A DNA stretch of 23,068 bases, from NCBI GenBank assembly GCA_900764415.1, contig CAAFOA010000463.1:1-23068 (forward strand), in the 5' to 3' direction. This document shows, piece by piece, positions 15,110 to 23,068 of the stretch. Each line of letters begins with the position of its first letter. Positions within the stretch are counted from its first letter, which is position 1. The stretch is from an uncultured Collinsella sp. GTDB taxonomy: Bacteria; Actinomycetota; Coriobacteriia; Coriobacteriales; Coriobacteriaceae. The notes beneath the pieces were generated by a model, which ran no database searches, had not been told where the DNA came from, and worked only from the letters and a program-made list of their open reading frames with translations. The position numbers were made by a program, and so were the translations under genes.

Positions 15110-17197
15110 CTACACATAGAACAGGATGTCGTCGTAGGTCGGGACCGGCCAGTAGTCAGCGGCCACGATCTCCTCCATGGCGTCCACGGCGGCGCGCAGC
15201 GTATCCATAGCAGGAACGACCTCGTGCGCGTACACGTTGGCCTGCTCCTGGCCATCGAGGGCCTCGGCCTTCTGATGCACGGCGTCGAGCGCCTTGATGG
15301 AGTCGTTAATGGTGGTGATACCGTTGCAGAGCTTGTTGAGCGTGTTCTGCTCGCACTGCATGGCGGCCTCAGCACCGGCGGCACGAATAGTCTCAAGACC
15401 CTTAGCGACCTTGGTGGCATATGCGGTAATGACCGGGCGATAGGTACGACGCGCCTCGCGAACCATCGTGGTGGCCTCGATGTTCATGAGCTTGTTGTAC
15501 TTCTCGAGCTTGCAGTCGTAGCGGCACTGGGCCTCGGCCTTGGTCAGGACACCCGTCTCCTCAAAGAGCGCAATGGCCTTATCGGAAACAAAGGCGGGCA
15601 GGGCGTCGGCCGTGGTCTTGTTGTTGGCAAGACCACGCTTCTCGGCCTCAACGGGCCACTCGTCGGAGTAGCCATCGCCGGAGAAGAGGATGCGCTGGTG
15701 GTCGGTCAGCACCTTCTTGCAGTACTCGAGCGCGGCGTCCTGGAACTCATCCTCGGGCGTACCCTCAAGCGCGTCGGCGAAGGACTTGAGTGACTTGGCC
15801 ACGGCGGCATCGAGCACCAGGTTGGAGTCGGAGACGTTCTGCTCGGAGCCGCAGGCACGGAACTCGAACTTGTTGCCGGTGAAGGCAAACGGGGAGGTGC
15901 GGTTGCGGTCGGTGTTGTCCTGCATCAGCTTGGGCAGGGTATCGGCGCCCAGGTCGAGCACACCGCGCGTGGCATGGACGGAAGCCTTGCCATCGATGAT
16001 CTTCTCGACGACCTCGGTAAGCTGGTCGCCCAGGAAGATGGACATAATCGCCGGAGGAGCCTCGTTGGCGCCCAGACGATGATCGTTGCCGGCCGAGGCA
16101 ACGGAGGCACGCAGGAGCTCCTGATAGTTATCGACGGCCTCGATCACCGCGGTGAGGAAGACGATGAACTGCAGGTTGTCGAGCGGGGTGTCGCCCGGAT
16201 CGAGCAGATTCTCGGACTCGGTGCCAAGCGACCAGTTGTTGTGCTTGCCCGAACCATTGATGCCCTCGAAGGGCTTCTCGTGCAGTAGACAGACCAAGTC
16301 GTGACGGGAGGCGATGAGCTTCATCTTCTCCATCATGACCAGATTCTGGTCGATGGCCTCGTTGACCTCGCCATAGACCGGTGCAAGCTCATGCTGGCAG
16401 GGAGCGACCTCGTTGTGCTTGGTCTTGGCGGGAATGCCAAGCGCCCACAGTTCATCGTCCAGGTCCTTCATATAGGCCGAGACGGTGGGGCGGATAGCGC
16501 CAAAGTAGTGCTCCTCGAGCTCCTGGCCCTTGCAGGGAGCAGCACCAAAGAGGGTACGGCCGGTGATGACCAGGTCCTTGCGCTTGCGGTAAGCGTCCTT
16601 CTTGATCAGGAAGTACTCCTGCTCGTCGCCCACGGAAGGAACGACCTTCTTGGGCGTCTTGCCAAACAGCGCCAAAACGCGCTTGGACTCACGCGAGAGC
16701 GCGGTCATGGAGCGCAGCAGCGGGGTCTTCTTGTCCAGGGCCTCGCCCGTGTAGGAGCAGAAAGCCGTGGGGATGCACAGGACATCGTCCTTGATAAAGG
16801 CGGGGCTGGTGGGATCCCAAGCGGTGTAGCCACGGGCCTCGAAGGTGGCACGCAGGCCGCCGTTGGGGAAGCTGGAGGCGTCCGGCTCGCCCTGGATGAG
16901 GTTCTTGCCCGTAAACTTGGTAATGGCGGTGCCGTCGTGGTTGGGCTCCAGGAAGCTGTCGTGCTTCTCGGAAGTAATGCCCGAAAGCGGCTGGAACCAG
17001 TGCGCGTAGTGCGTCGCGCCCTTGGAGATGGCCCAGACCTTCATGGCGTGGGCAACGGCGTTGGCCACATCCAGGTCGAGCGGCTCACCGTCCTCGAGGG
17101 TTGCAGCAAGGCGCTTCCAAATGTCCTTGGGGAGGTAGTCCTTCATGACTTCCTCAGAGAACACCATGGTCCCGAAGCGGTCAGTAAGTTCGGCCAT
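15110..17197 (-). CDS. glnN: Type III glutamine synthetase (GlnN)
   Basis: A 695-residue enzyme that condenses ammonia and glutamate with ATP to form glutamine. The length matches GSIII (about 700 residues), not GSI (about 470). GSIII signatures include [11 protein letters not shown] (190-200) for metal and substrate binding, [15 protein letters not shown] (261-275), and the [15 protein letters not shown] block (312-326). The ATG at 17197 is chosen because AAGGGAG lies six bases upstream; the frame is open further to 17260 without a ribosome site. It stands alone, closed by a strong terminator at 15045-15079, with nested dyads upstream at 17277-17314 that may be nitrogen-control sites. No glnB/amtB lies beside it. 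Confidence 0.95.
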   Translation of the reverse strand: MAELTDRFGTMVFSEEVMKDYLPKDIWKRLAATLEDGEPLDLDVANAVAHAMKVWAISKGATHYAHWFQPLSGITSEKHDSFLEPNHDGTAITKFTGKNLIQGEPDASSFPNGGLRATFEARGYTAWDPTSPAFIKDDVLCIPTAFCSYTGEALDKKTPLLRSMTALSRESKRVLALFGKTPKKVVPSVGDEQEYFLIKKDAYRKRKDLVITGRTLFGAAPCKGQELEEHYFGAIRPTVSAYMKDLDDELWALGIPAKTKHNEVAPCQHELAPVYGEVNEAIDQNLVMMEKMKLIASRHDLVCLLHEKPFEGINGSGKHNNWSLGTESENLLDPGDTPLDNLQFIVFLTAVIEAVDNYQELLRASVASAGNDHRLGANEAPPAIMSIFLGDQLTEVVEKIIDGKASVHATRGVLDLGADTLPKLMQDNTDRNRTSPFAFTGNKFEFRACGSEQNVSDSNLVLDAAVAKSLKSFADALEGTPEDEFQDAALEYCKKVLTDHQRILFSGDGYSDEWPVEAEKRGLANNKTTADALPAFVSDKAIALFEETGVLTKAEAQCRYDCKLEKYNKLMNIEATTMVREARRTYRPVITAYATKVAKGLETIRAAGAEAAMQCEQNTLNKLCNGITTINDSIKALDAVHQKAEALDGQEQANVYAHEVVPAMDTLRAAVDAMEEIVAADYWPVPTYDDILFYV

Positions 17198-17276
17198 ACG
17201 GAACTCCCTTCGTATCGGCACCGCGTGAGATGCGGTGTTGATTACTAACGAACGAGTCATAGCTTAGACTCGCCGT

Positions 17277-17314
17277 GTTTCCGCGACATTACCGTTATGT
17301 TGCTGTCGCGAAAC
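17277..17314. promoter_or_regulatory. Nested dyads upstream of glnN, candidate operator
   Basis: Outer arms GTTTCCGCGACA (17277-17288) and TGTCGCGAAAC (17304-17314) are near-perfect inverses, differing by one extra C. Inside lies the interrupted palindrome ACATTACCGTTATGT (17286-17300). It is about 80 bp upstream of the glnN start, a plausible place for regulator binding, but it matches no known motif I can name. Confidence 0.4.
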
Positions 17315-17402
17315 CAATCAATGAGGTTACCGCATCACAGCGGCGCTGCCGCCCTTAATGGTCAATCAACTGTATAAATTGCAGACCTCTCCCCACGATT
17401 TA

Positions 17403-17490
17403 AGGGTAGTCAATTTGGGACGGGGCTTTCTTAACTGGTATTTCGCATCAAATACCATTCAATATAGCCCCATCTTAGATTGACTACCCT
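17403..17490. repeat. Nested foldback element (25-nt terminal arms plus inner hairpin)
   Basis: Terminal arms at 17403-17427 and 17466-17490 start and end with AGGGTAGTCAAT / ATTGACTACCCT. As plus-strand RNA they pair over 24 of 25 positions, three of them G-U. Within lies a perfect hairpin TGGTATTT-CGCATC-AAATACCA (17436-17457). It resembles a small non-coding foldback or MITE-like element; no transposase is present and no clear target duplication is seen. Confidence 0.75.
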
Positions 17491-17624
17491 GTTATAGGAA
17501 ATGCCGATAGCGAAGCATTTTCGATTGGTATCCCCAAATAGCGAGAGAAACTCCGCCTTAGCGCAGTGGTGCTGTAGAATCCTTGCAACAAAACATCGCA
17601 CCCAGGCATCTAAAGGAGCACGAT

Positions 17625-18497
17625 ATGCGCGTCGACGAGGTTTTTAAGCAGGCAGCATCCCAGGGCACCGCACCCGTTTCGTTTGAGATGTTCCCGCCCA
17701 AGGGCGAGCTAACCCTCGACACGGCTCGCGAAGTGGCAGGCAATCTGTGCAAGCTTTCGCCGAGCTTTGTCTCGGTCACCTGCTCGGCCGGCGGCTCGGG
17801 TAACGGTGCCACCACCGCCCCCATCGCGCATATGATTTCGAGCGAATTCGATACGCCCTCGGTAGCGCATCTCACCTGCGTAGGCCGCACCCACGCCGAC
17901 ATCGCCGCCAAGATTGACGAGTATCGCACCGCCGGCGTTGAAAACATCCTGGCCCTGCGTGGTGATCTTCCCGCTGGCGCGACCGAGGACGACAAGCCCG
18001 CCTCGGACTACGCCTACGCCCGCGACCTCATCCCCGAGCTCGTCGACGCCGGCTTTTGTGTGGGCGCCGCAGCCTACCCCGAGGGCCACATTGCCTGCGA
18101 GGATCTCAACGTCTCGGTCGAACACCTCAAGCAAAAACAGGACGCCGGCGCAAGCTTCTTTGTGACACAGCTCTTCTTTGATAACGAGTGCTTCTATCGC
18201 TTCCGCGAGCTTGCCGACAAGGCCGGCATCACCGTGCCCATTACCGCGGGCATCATGCCGTTTATGGGCAAGTCGCAGATCAGCCGCATGGTCTTTATGT
18301 GCGGCGCGTCGCTGCCCTCCCCCGTCATCAAGATCCTTGCCAAGTACGAGAACGACCCCGAGAGCCTGCAGGCAGCCGGTGTAGATTATGCTGCTCGTCA
18401 GCTTTGCGACCTTAAGGAGCACGGTGCCGACGGCCTGCACCTGTACACTATGAACCGTCCTGCGATCGCCGCGACCATTATGGAGCGCCTGGGGTAA
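17625..18497 (+). CDS. metF: 5,10-methylenetetrahydrofolate reductase
   Basis: A 290-residue flavoenzyme of usual MetF length that reduces 5,10-methylene-THF to 5-methyl-THF, the methyl donor for methionine synthase. SFEMFPPKG (19-27) carries the catalytic glutamate E21, and LRGDLP (111-116) carries the flavin-site aspartate D114. The ATG at 17625 has AAAGGAG six bases upstream; a longer frame from 17583 lacks a ribosome site. Its TAA overlaps the ATG of the next gene (TAATG at 18495-18499), so the two are translationally coupled. It opens the methionine cluster. Confidence 0.95.
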   Translation: MRVDEVFKQAASQGTAPVSFEMFPPKGELTLDTAREVAGNLCKLSPSFVSVTCSAGGSGNGATTAPIAHMISSEFDTPSVAHLTCVGRTHADIAAKIDEYRTAGVENILALRGDLPAGATEDDKPASDYAYARDLIPELVDAGFCVGAAAYPEGHIACEDLNVSVEHLKQKQDAGASFFVTQLFFDNECFYRFRELADKAGITVPITAGIMPFMGKSQISRMVFMCGASLPSPVIKILAKYENDPESLQAAGVDYAARQLCDLKEHGADGLHLYTMNRPAIAATIMERLG

Positions 18498-19288
18498 TGG
18501 AAAAACCGCACATCGATACAACCGCTGTCGAAGTGCCGGCCGACCTTGCGTCGCCGGCGCTTTACCGTATCGACGCTGCCCACCACCCTCGTGTCGACCG
18601 TGCCGAGATGCTGCGGTATCTGGGCTACGGCGGCCAGCAGATTGAGCCCGAACTGTCACGACGTATTGAGCTTGTGGTCGAGCGCCTAGAGCTGGATATC
18701 GAGCCCCGCGGCGTGCGACGCGTGTTTGCCGTCGATGCCACGGGCGTTGGCGAGCAGGGCGAGCCCTGCATCCGCTTGGTTGGCACCAATGTTGAGCTGC
18801 GGGGTCGTGATATCTATCGCCACCTTAAGGACGCCCGCCTGGCGGCGCTCATGGCATGTACCCTCGGGATGTCTGCCGAACGCCGTCTGCGAACCACCGG
18901 AACCCAGCAACCCCTGGAAGGCGCCGTGCTCGACGCCGCATGCTCTGCCTATGTAGAAGCCGCCGTCGAGCAGATGGACCAGCAGGTCAAGGCTGCGGCC
19001 GCTGCACACGGACTCGCCGGTAACTGGCGCTTCAGTCCCGGTTATGGCGACTGCCCGCTTACGGCCCAGCGCTCGATCGTGGCTGCACTCAACGCCACAC
19101 GGCTCATCGGGCTTACCGTCACCCCCACCAGCCTGCTCATGCCCACCAAGAGCGTGACCGCGGTGATCGGCCTGTTTGACGGCGAAGTCCACGACGCCCA
19201 GAGTCGCCCCACCTGCAATATCTGCCGCATGCGTGAGCACTGCCGCTTCCGCGCCGCCCACACCACCTGCTATTCGCATTCTGAATAA
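18497..19288 (+). CDS. Stand-alone methionine synthase reactivation (SAM-binding) domain protein
   Basis: A 263-residue protein corresponding to the C-terminal activation domain of B12-dependent methionine synthase. That domain binds S-adenosylmethionine and reductively methylates cob(II)alamin that has been inactivated. The SAM motif R178-F-S-P-G-Y183 continues as GDCPL, followed by TPTSLLMPTKSVTAVIG (209-225), both hallmarks of the family. The tail carries a cysteine cluster C240-x2-C243-x5-C249 ... C258, not part of classical E. coli MetH, which may hold a metal or Fe-S cluster. It is coupled to metF by TAATG. The catalytic part of MetH starts 2.2 kb further on, so methionine synthase is split here and the two parts are separated by a methyltransferase module. 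Confidence 0.9.
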   Translation: MEKPHIDTTAVEVPADLASPALYRIDAAHHPRVDRAEMLRYLGYGGQQIEPELSRRIELVVERLELDIEPRGVRRVFAVDATGVGEQGEPCIRLVGTNVELRGRDIYRHLKDARLAALMACTLGMSAERRLRTTGTQQPLEGAVLDAACSAYVEAAVEQMDQQVKAAAAAHGLAGNWRFSPGYGDCPLTAQRSIVAALNATRLIGLTVTPTSLLMPTKSVTAVIGLFDGEVHDAQSRPTCNICRMREHCRFRAAHTTCYSHSE

Positions 19289-19397
19289 AATGTCAATTGA
19301 TGGCACGGTATCGAGGGAATCTCATCCGTATGTAAGCGGATGTCCTCACAAACAAGTACCATAAGATGCCAAATAACAACTATCTGAAAGCCAGTAC

Positions 19398-20558
19398 ATG
19401 CACAACATTCTGCAGTTCTCGCCACAACTAACCGCGCTTGAGTTTTTTTCAGGCATTGGCTTGGCTCGTGCCGGCATGGCAAAAGCCGGAATCAAAACAA
19501 TCTGGGCAAATGACATAGACCATACTAAATGCGCCATGTACAGCCAGTGTTGGGGCAATGAGCATCTAGTCGAGCAGGATGTCCACACACTCGACCCCGA
19601 CCTAATACCCCAAGCCGACATCGCATGGGCGTCAAGCCCTTGCACAAACTTATCTCTCGCGGGAAACAGGGAGGGACTTATCTCTGGCAAAGAGTCCAGT
19701 GCGTTCTTTGGCTTTATTAAGGCCATCGAAGGAATGAGCGATCGTGCCCCGCGGGCACTTGTTCTCGAAAATGTCATCGGCCTTGCCACGTCTAATAACA
19801 GTGATGACTTTAGACTCGTTTGCCAGGAATTTAATCGTTTAGGCTATTCATGCGACGCTTATTTTATCGATGCACGGCACTGGCTTCCCCAGTCACGCCC
19901 CCGCATGTTTGTCGTCGGATTAAAAAACCCTCTTCCCAACAGCCGACTCGATTCCTCGCTTCGACCTGAAAAGGTCTCCTGGATTCACTCCGACCCTTCA
20001 CTCATTACGCACGTCTCTCACCTAAACGAGCCGAGCCCACTTCGTATGACGGGCCTTGCAATGGTTGTTGAAAATATTCCCGAGGACGACAAGCGTTGGT
20101 GGAACAAAAACCAAATACAAGCATTTATCGACTCACTTGCACCGCATCAAGCAGAGCGCCTTCAGCGCTTCTTAAATGCCAAAGAAAAAATTGTTCGCAC
20201 TGCTTACCGTCGCACGCGATCGGGCGTTGTGCGCTGGGAAATCCGTGAAGAAGAAATTGCCGGATGTCTAAGAACGGCTCGCGGCGGCTCATCAAGACAG
20301 GCAGTCGTTATATGCGAAAACGGAAAGATAGAAGTTCGCTGGATGACTGGAGCTGAATATGCCCGTCTCCAAGGTGCTGACTCATGTCAGTTTAGCGGCT
20401 TCTCTGATGCTCAGATTCGCTACGCATTCGGCGATGCAGTTGCCGTGCCAGTTGTCACTTGGCTTATAAAAAATGCAGTCAAACCCGCGCTTATGTCTTC
20501 AAGGAACGGAGTGGACAATAATGGAAATGACCAATTGCTCCTTGAGCGAGCCCGATAA
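19398..20558 (+). CDS. DNA (cytosine-5) methyltransferase
   Basis: A 386-residue C5-cytosine methyltransferase that transfers the SAM methyl group to cytosine in a specific DNA site. Motifs in order: I, FFSGIGLARAG (16-26); IV, SSPCTNLSLAG (79-89) with catalytic C82; VI, LENV (123-126); VIII, QSRPRMFVVG (165-174); a variable target-recognition region of about 100 residues; and X, GDAVAVPVVTWL (345-356). The recognition site cannot be read from sequence. The start at 19398 has no good ribosome site, and no in-frame alternative looks better. Base composition is poorer in GC than metF or metH. The 3' end overlaps the next gene by 38 bp, as is common for restriction-modification pairs. Confidence 0.92.
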   Translation: MHNILQFSPQLTALEFFSGIGLARAGMAKAGIKTIWANDIDHTKCAMYSQCWGNEHLVEQDVHTLDPDLIPQADIAWASSPCTNLSLAGNREGLISGKESSAFFGFIKAIEGMSDRAPRALVLENVIGLATSNNSDDFRLVCQEFNRLGYSCDAYFIDARHWLPQSRPRMFVVGLKNPLPNSRLDSSLRPEKVSWIHSDPSLITHVSHLNEPSPLRMTGLAMVVENIPEDDKRWWNKNQIQAFIDSLAPHQAERLQRFLNAKEKIVRTAYRRTRSGVVRWEIREEEIAGCLRTARGGSSRQAVVICENGKIEVRWMTGAEYARLQGADSCQFSGFSDAQIRYAFGDAVAVPVVTWLIKNAVKPALMSSRNGVDNNGNDQLLLERAR

Positions 20559-21534
20559 AGACATCTTGGATGCCATTGAACTCTGGTACGAATCCAAGCG
20601 CAGCAAGCGAGGCAATGTCAACCGTAACGTCATGGCGGTTGGCATAGGTATAAGCGAGCTGTTGCAGAACCGTTTTCCGCTCACCGACGATTACGTGCAA
20701 TCGGACAAGGGGAGCCAAGTACGAGGCCTAAGTGGAGCATGCATCAAAACAGTTTTAGCCAGACATGGGGAAACGCGTGCCTTCGCATCAGAGGGTGGCA
20801 GAACCTCACGCGGCACACTCCCGATGGCGCTTGAGCTTGCCACAATTATCAACTCTGCCCTACCCAGTGACACTTGCGAAGACACTCGTCTTGAAGCTGC
20901 GAATGCAATCGCCAATTTCTTCGTCGAGCGAATCCAGGTCGATTTCTTTAACCGGCAGAGAATCAAAGTCGAAATCGATCTTCAAAAACCAATTTCTGTC
21001 ATTGTCGATGATATCCTAGACCAAGCAAGCCTACGGTCCGATAAGCCAACGGGTACCGTCGCACAGCACCTGGTAGGTGCAAAACTAGAGATGTTATTTC
21101 CAACCATAGAAATCGGAAAGGACAACTCAAACGCCGCTGACCAGCAGACAGACCGTTCTGGCGATTTCCAAATCAATGATGCTGCATTTCATGTGACTGT
21201 ATCGCCAATGGCCAAATTGACCGATCGATGCCGAGATAACATTCGAAATGGCATTCGGCCCATCGTCGTTGTCCCCCACGATAAAGTTTCCTTCGCTTAC
21301 GGACTGTTCGAAAGTGAGGGGCTCGGCAATCGCGTACAGGTCATCGCGCTCGAATCGTTTATCGGCATCAATATTGAAGAATTATCGTTCTACAAGCGAG
21401 GCCTAATTCGATTAAATGTCGCACGGCTTCTTGCCCACTACAACAAGCGAATCGAAGATATCGAACCCGACAAATCTCTTCAAATCGAAATTCCTCAGTG
21501 GGCTCTAGACGAAATGGATGCACATGGCGAATAG
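20521..21534 (+). CDS. DUF4928-type protein, probable restriction partner of the methyltransferase
   Basis: A 337-residue protein that overlaps the methyltransferase gene by 38 bp. From memory its pattern matches DUF4928 proteins, which occur beside C5-methyltransferases: EGGRTSRGT (91-99), QHLVGAKLE (182-190), then GDF-x7-HVT (214-226) followed by a conserved C-terminal half. That GD...HVT block resembles the core of PD-(D/E)xK nucleases, with threonine in place of the usual lysine, so nuclease activity is plausible but unproven. The ATG at 20521 has a GGAG nine bases upstream; the frame is open to 20473 without a ribosome site. Its last codons overlap the metH start. Low GC like its partner, suggesting the pair arrived together. 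A restriction endonuclease is the best guess; an accessory regulator is possible. Confidence 0.72.
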   Translation: MEMTNCSLSEPDKDILDAIELWYESKRSKRGNVNRNVMAVGIGISELLQNRFPLTDDYVQSDKGSQVRGLSGACIKTVLARHGETRAFASEGGRTSRGTLPMALELATIINSALPSDTCEDTRLEAANAIANFFVERIQVDFFNRQRIKVEIDLQKPISVIVDDILDQASLRSDKPTGTVAQHLVGAKLEMLFPTIEIGKDNSNAADQQTDRSGDFQINDAAFHVTVSPMAKLTDRCRDNIRNGIRPIVVVPHDKVSFAYGLFESEGLGNRVQVIALESFIGINIEELSFYKRGLIRLNVARLLAHYNKRIEDIEPDKSLQIEIPQWALDEMDAHGE

Positions 21535-23068
21535 ATCAAACATACTTATCACCCATGATTCCGACGGCTCCGCGCTGGCGGCACCTGTCAATGCTGCGCG
21601 TTGCAACGGCGCCGCGTACAAAACGCGCACGATCGACGACCTGCACATTAAGGACGATCGCCTGCGCGCCGCCATCGAGGGCACGGGGCACCTGCTGTTC
21701 GACGGCGGCATGGGCACCATGCTGCAGGCGGCCGGCATGAAGGCCGGCGCCCTGCCCGAGTTGCTCAACTTTGAGGAGCCCCAGGTCATTACCGATATTC
21801 AGCGTCAGTACGTCGAGGCCGGCTGTGACGTGATCACCGCCAACACCTTTGGCGCCAACGCCCACAAGCTCGACGGCGCCGCTACCGTGGCAGACGTCTT
21901 TGCCGCGGCAGTCACCTGCGCCCGCGAGGCCGGCGCCCGCTACGTCGCCGGCGACATCGGCCCTATCGGCGCCCTGCTGCGCCCCCTGGGCACCCTCAGC
22001 TTTGACGAGGCCTACGACCTCTTTGCCGAGGAGGTGCGCGCCGGCGTCGATGCGGGTGTGGACCTCTTTATTATCGAGACCATGACCGACCTTGCCGAGA
22101 TCAAGGCCGCCGTCCTCGCCTGTCGCGAGAACTCCGACCTGCCCGTCTTTGCCACCATGACCTTTGAGGAAGACGGTCGCACCTTCTTGGGCACGAGCCC
22201 CGAGGTCGCCGCCATCACCCTCGACGCCATCGGTGCCGACGTCCTGGGCATCAACTGCAGCCAGGGCCCGGCCGAGCTCCGAGGACTCGCTGCGCGTATG
22301 CTCACCGTCACCGACAAGCCAGTTATGGTGCAGGCCAATGCGGGACTGCCCCACGTTGACGATGACGGCAATACCGTCTTTGATATCCAGGCACCCGAGT
22401 ACGCCGAGGCCGTCGCCGGCATGATCGAGGACGGCGTGAGCGTCGTCGGCGGCTGCTGCGGTACCACGCCCACGCATATGGCGGCACTTCGCACCCTCAT
22501 CGACAACCACACGCCCAGCCCGCGTCACCGCAAGCCCAGCATGTCGGTCACGAGCGCCCAGACGGTCGTGGACCTCCCCTGTGACGGCCATAAGATCGCC
22601 GTCATCGGCGAGCGCATCAACCCCACCGGCAAAAAGCGCCTGCAGCAGGCCCTACGCGACGGCGACCTGGACTACGTCGTGAGCCAGGGCATCAGCCAGC
22701 AGGAGCAGGGCGCCGACATCCTGGACGTCAACGTGGGCCTGCCCGAGATCGACGAGGTCAAGGTCATCCAGCAAGCGACCGAGCAGCTCCAAGGTTCCCC
22801 GCTGCTGCCGCTGCAGATCGACTCCACCGACCCCGCCGCCGTCGAGGCCGCCGTGCGTCGCTATGCCGGCAAGCCCATCATCAACTCGGTCAATGGCAAA
22901 CAGCAAATCATGGACGAGATCTTCCCGCTGGTCGCCCACTACGGCACCAACGTCGTCGGCCTTACGCTCGACGAGGGCGGCATCCCCGATACAGCCGAGG
23001 CCCGCTTCGCCATCGCCGAGCGCATCGTGGCCGAGGCCGCCCGTTACGGCATCGGCCCGGACCGCATC
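21524..23068 (+). CDS. metH: B12-dependent methionine synthase, catalytic part (3' end beyond window)
   Basis: The first 515 residues of methionine synthase, which moves a methyl group from 5-methyl-THF via cobalamin to homocysteine. A homocysteine methyltransferase domain spans about 55-330, with LLFDGGMGTMLQ (57-68) and zinc ligands C245 (GINCS), C311 and C312 (GGCCGT). A pterin-binding domain begins near 355 with VIGERINPTGKK. The cobalamin domain would follow outside the window. The reactivation domain is encoded separately at 18497-19288. The ATG at 21524 is the best in-frame start; it has no Shine-Dalgarno and lies inside the last codons of the preceding gene. Some 50 residues precede the conserved domain. 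An in-frame TAG at 21506-21508 bounds the frame on the left; ATG at 21518 is an alternative start. Confidence 0.9.
   Translation, partial: MANRSNILITHDSDGSALAAPVNAARCNGAAYKTRTIDDLHIKDDRLRAAIEGTGHLLFDGGMGTMLQAAGMKAGALPELLNFEEPQVITDIQRQYVEAGCDVITANTFGANAHKLDGAATVADVFAAAVTCAREAGARYVAGDIGPIGALLRPLGTLSFDEAYDLFAEEVRAGVDAGVDLFIIETMTDLAEIKAAVLACRENSDLPVFATMTFEEDGRTFLGTSPEVAAITLDAIGADVLGINCSQGPAELRGLAARMLTVTDKPVMVQANAGLPHVDDDGNTVFDIQAPEYAEAVAGMIEDGVSVVGGCCGTTPTHMAALRTLIDNHTPSPRHRKPSMSVTSAQTVVDLPCDGHKIAVIGERINPTGKKRLQQALRDGDLDYVVSQGISQQEQGADILDVNVGLPEIDEVKVIQQATEQLQGSPLLPLQIDSTDPAAVEAAVRRYAGKPIINSVNGKQQIMDEIFPLVAHYGTNVVGLTLDEGGIPDTAEARFAIAERIVAEAARYGIGPDRI

Larger units (their letters stand above)
17198..17624. 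promoter_or_regulatory. Divergent intergenic region glnN / metF
   Basis: No gene is seen. From left: small inverted repeats CACCGC/GCGGTG (17219-17237) and CGAGTC/GACTCG (17253-17272) in the glnN leader; nested dyads at 17277-17314; an 88-bp foldback element at 17403-17490; a 6-bp hairpin AAATGC/GCATTT at 17499-17520; and a weak metF -10, TAGAAT, at 17575-17580 with no clear -35. No SAM or cobalamin riboswitch could be recognised. Confidence 0.5.

Noticed and set aside
17198..17624. SAM or cobalamin riboswitch before metF
   Set aside because: The expected conserved boxes could not be found; the structure present is a simple foldback repeat.

Overview
The window reads as a chromosomal contig from a high-GC, anaerobic, Gram-positive gut bacterium, most likely a Collinsella-type member of the Coriobacteriia. 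The genus is inferred from the gene set (iron-dependent alcohol and glycerol dehydrogenases, type III glutamine synthetase, MurT/GatD cell-wall amidation, split B12-dependent methionine synthase) and base composition; there is no 16S gene here. Bases 2-20 are the Tn5 mosaic end used in sequencing libraries, so the left edge is an assembly end carrying untrimmed adapter, not genomic DNA.

Layout. (1) 21-4157, minus strand: a truncated ferredoxin-like protein, two diverged GldA-type glycerol dehydrogenase paralogs and a group III Fe-alcohol dehydrogenase. Strong intrinsic terminators follow the Fe-ADH and the upstream gldA, so these are separate redox/fermentation units. (2) 4658-9000, plus strand: two tandem, translationally coupled TPR-like paralogs of unknown function, then a single-chain MurT-GatD fusion (lipid II D-Glu amidation), closed by a terminator. 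(3) 9045-9450: two matched inverted-repeat units, tRNA-Glu(UUC), its terminator and a tRNA T-arm-like fragment. (4) 9622-15002: a sugar cassette somewhat poorer in GC: a beta-lactamase-fold serine hydrolase, a PTS EIIBC permease and a GH4 6-phospho-alpha-glucosidase on the minus strand, with a divergent GntR/UTRA repressor. Two identical TGTCTAGACA operators sit at the GH4-PTS promoter. (5) 15110-17197, minus: type III glutamine synthetase, with nested dyads upstream. (6) 17625 to the right edge, plus: a methionine/folate cluster, metF, a separate MetH reactivation-domain gene, then the start of metH, which runs off the window. A lower-GC two-gene restriction-modification-like module (5-methylcytosine methyltransferase plus a DUF4928-type protein) lies between the reactivation-domain gene and metH, and its last codons overlap the metH start.

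How they work together. PTS EIIBC imports and phosphorylates an alpha-glucoside, GH4 cleaves it, and the GntR/UTRA protein very probably senses the sugar phosphate; no EIIA is encoded here. MetF supplies methyl-THF to MetH, which is reactivated by the separate SAM-binding protein; the methyltransferase uses the SAM produced downstream of this pathway. The most notable items are the R-M module wedged into the methionine cluster, the MurT-GatD fusion, the coupled TPR-like paralogs, the paired inverted repeats with constant 25-nt spacing, and an 88-nt nested foldback element upstream of metF.
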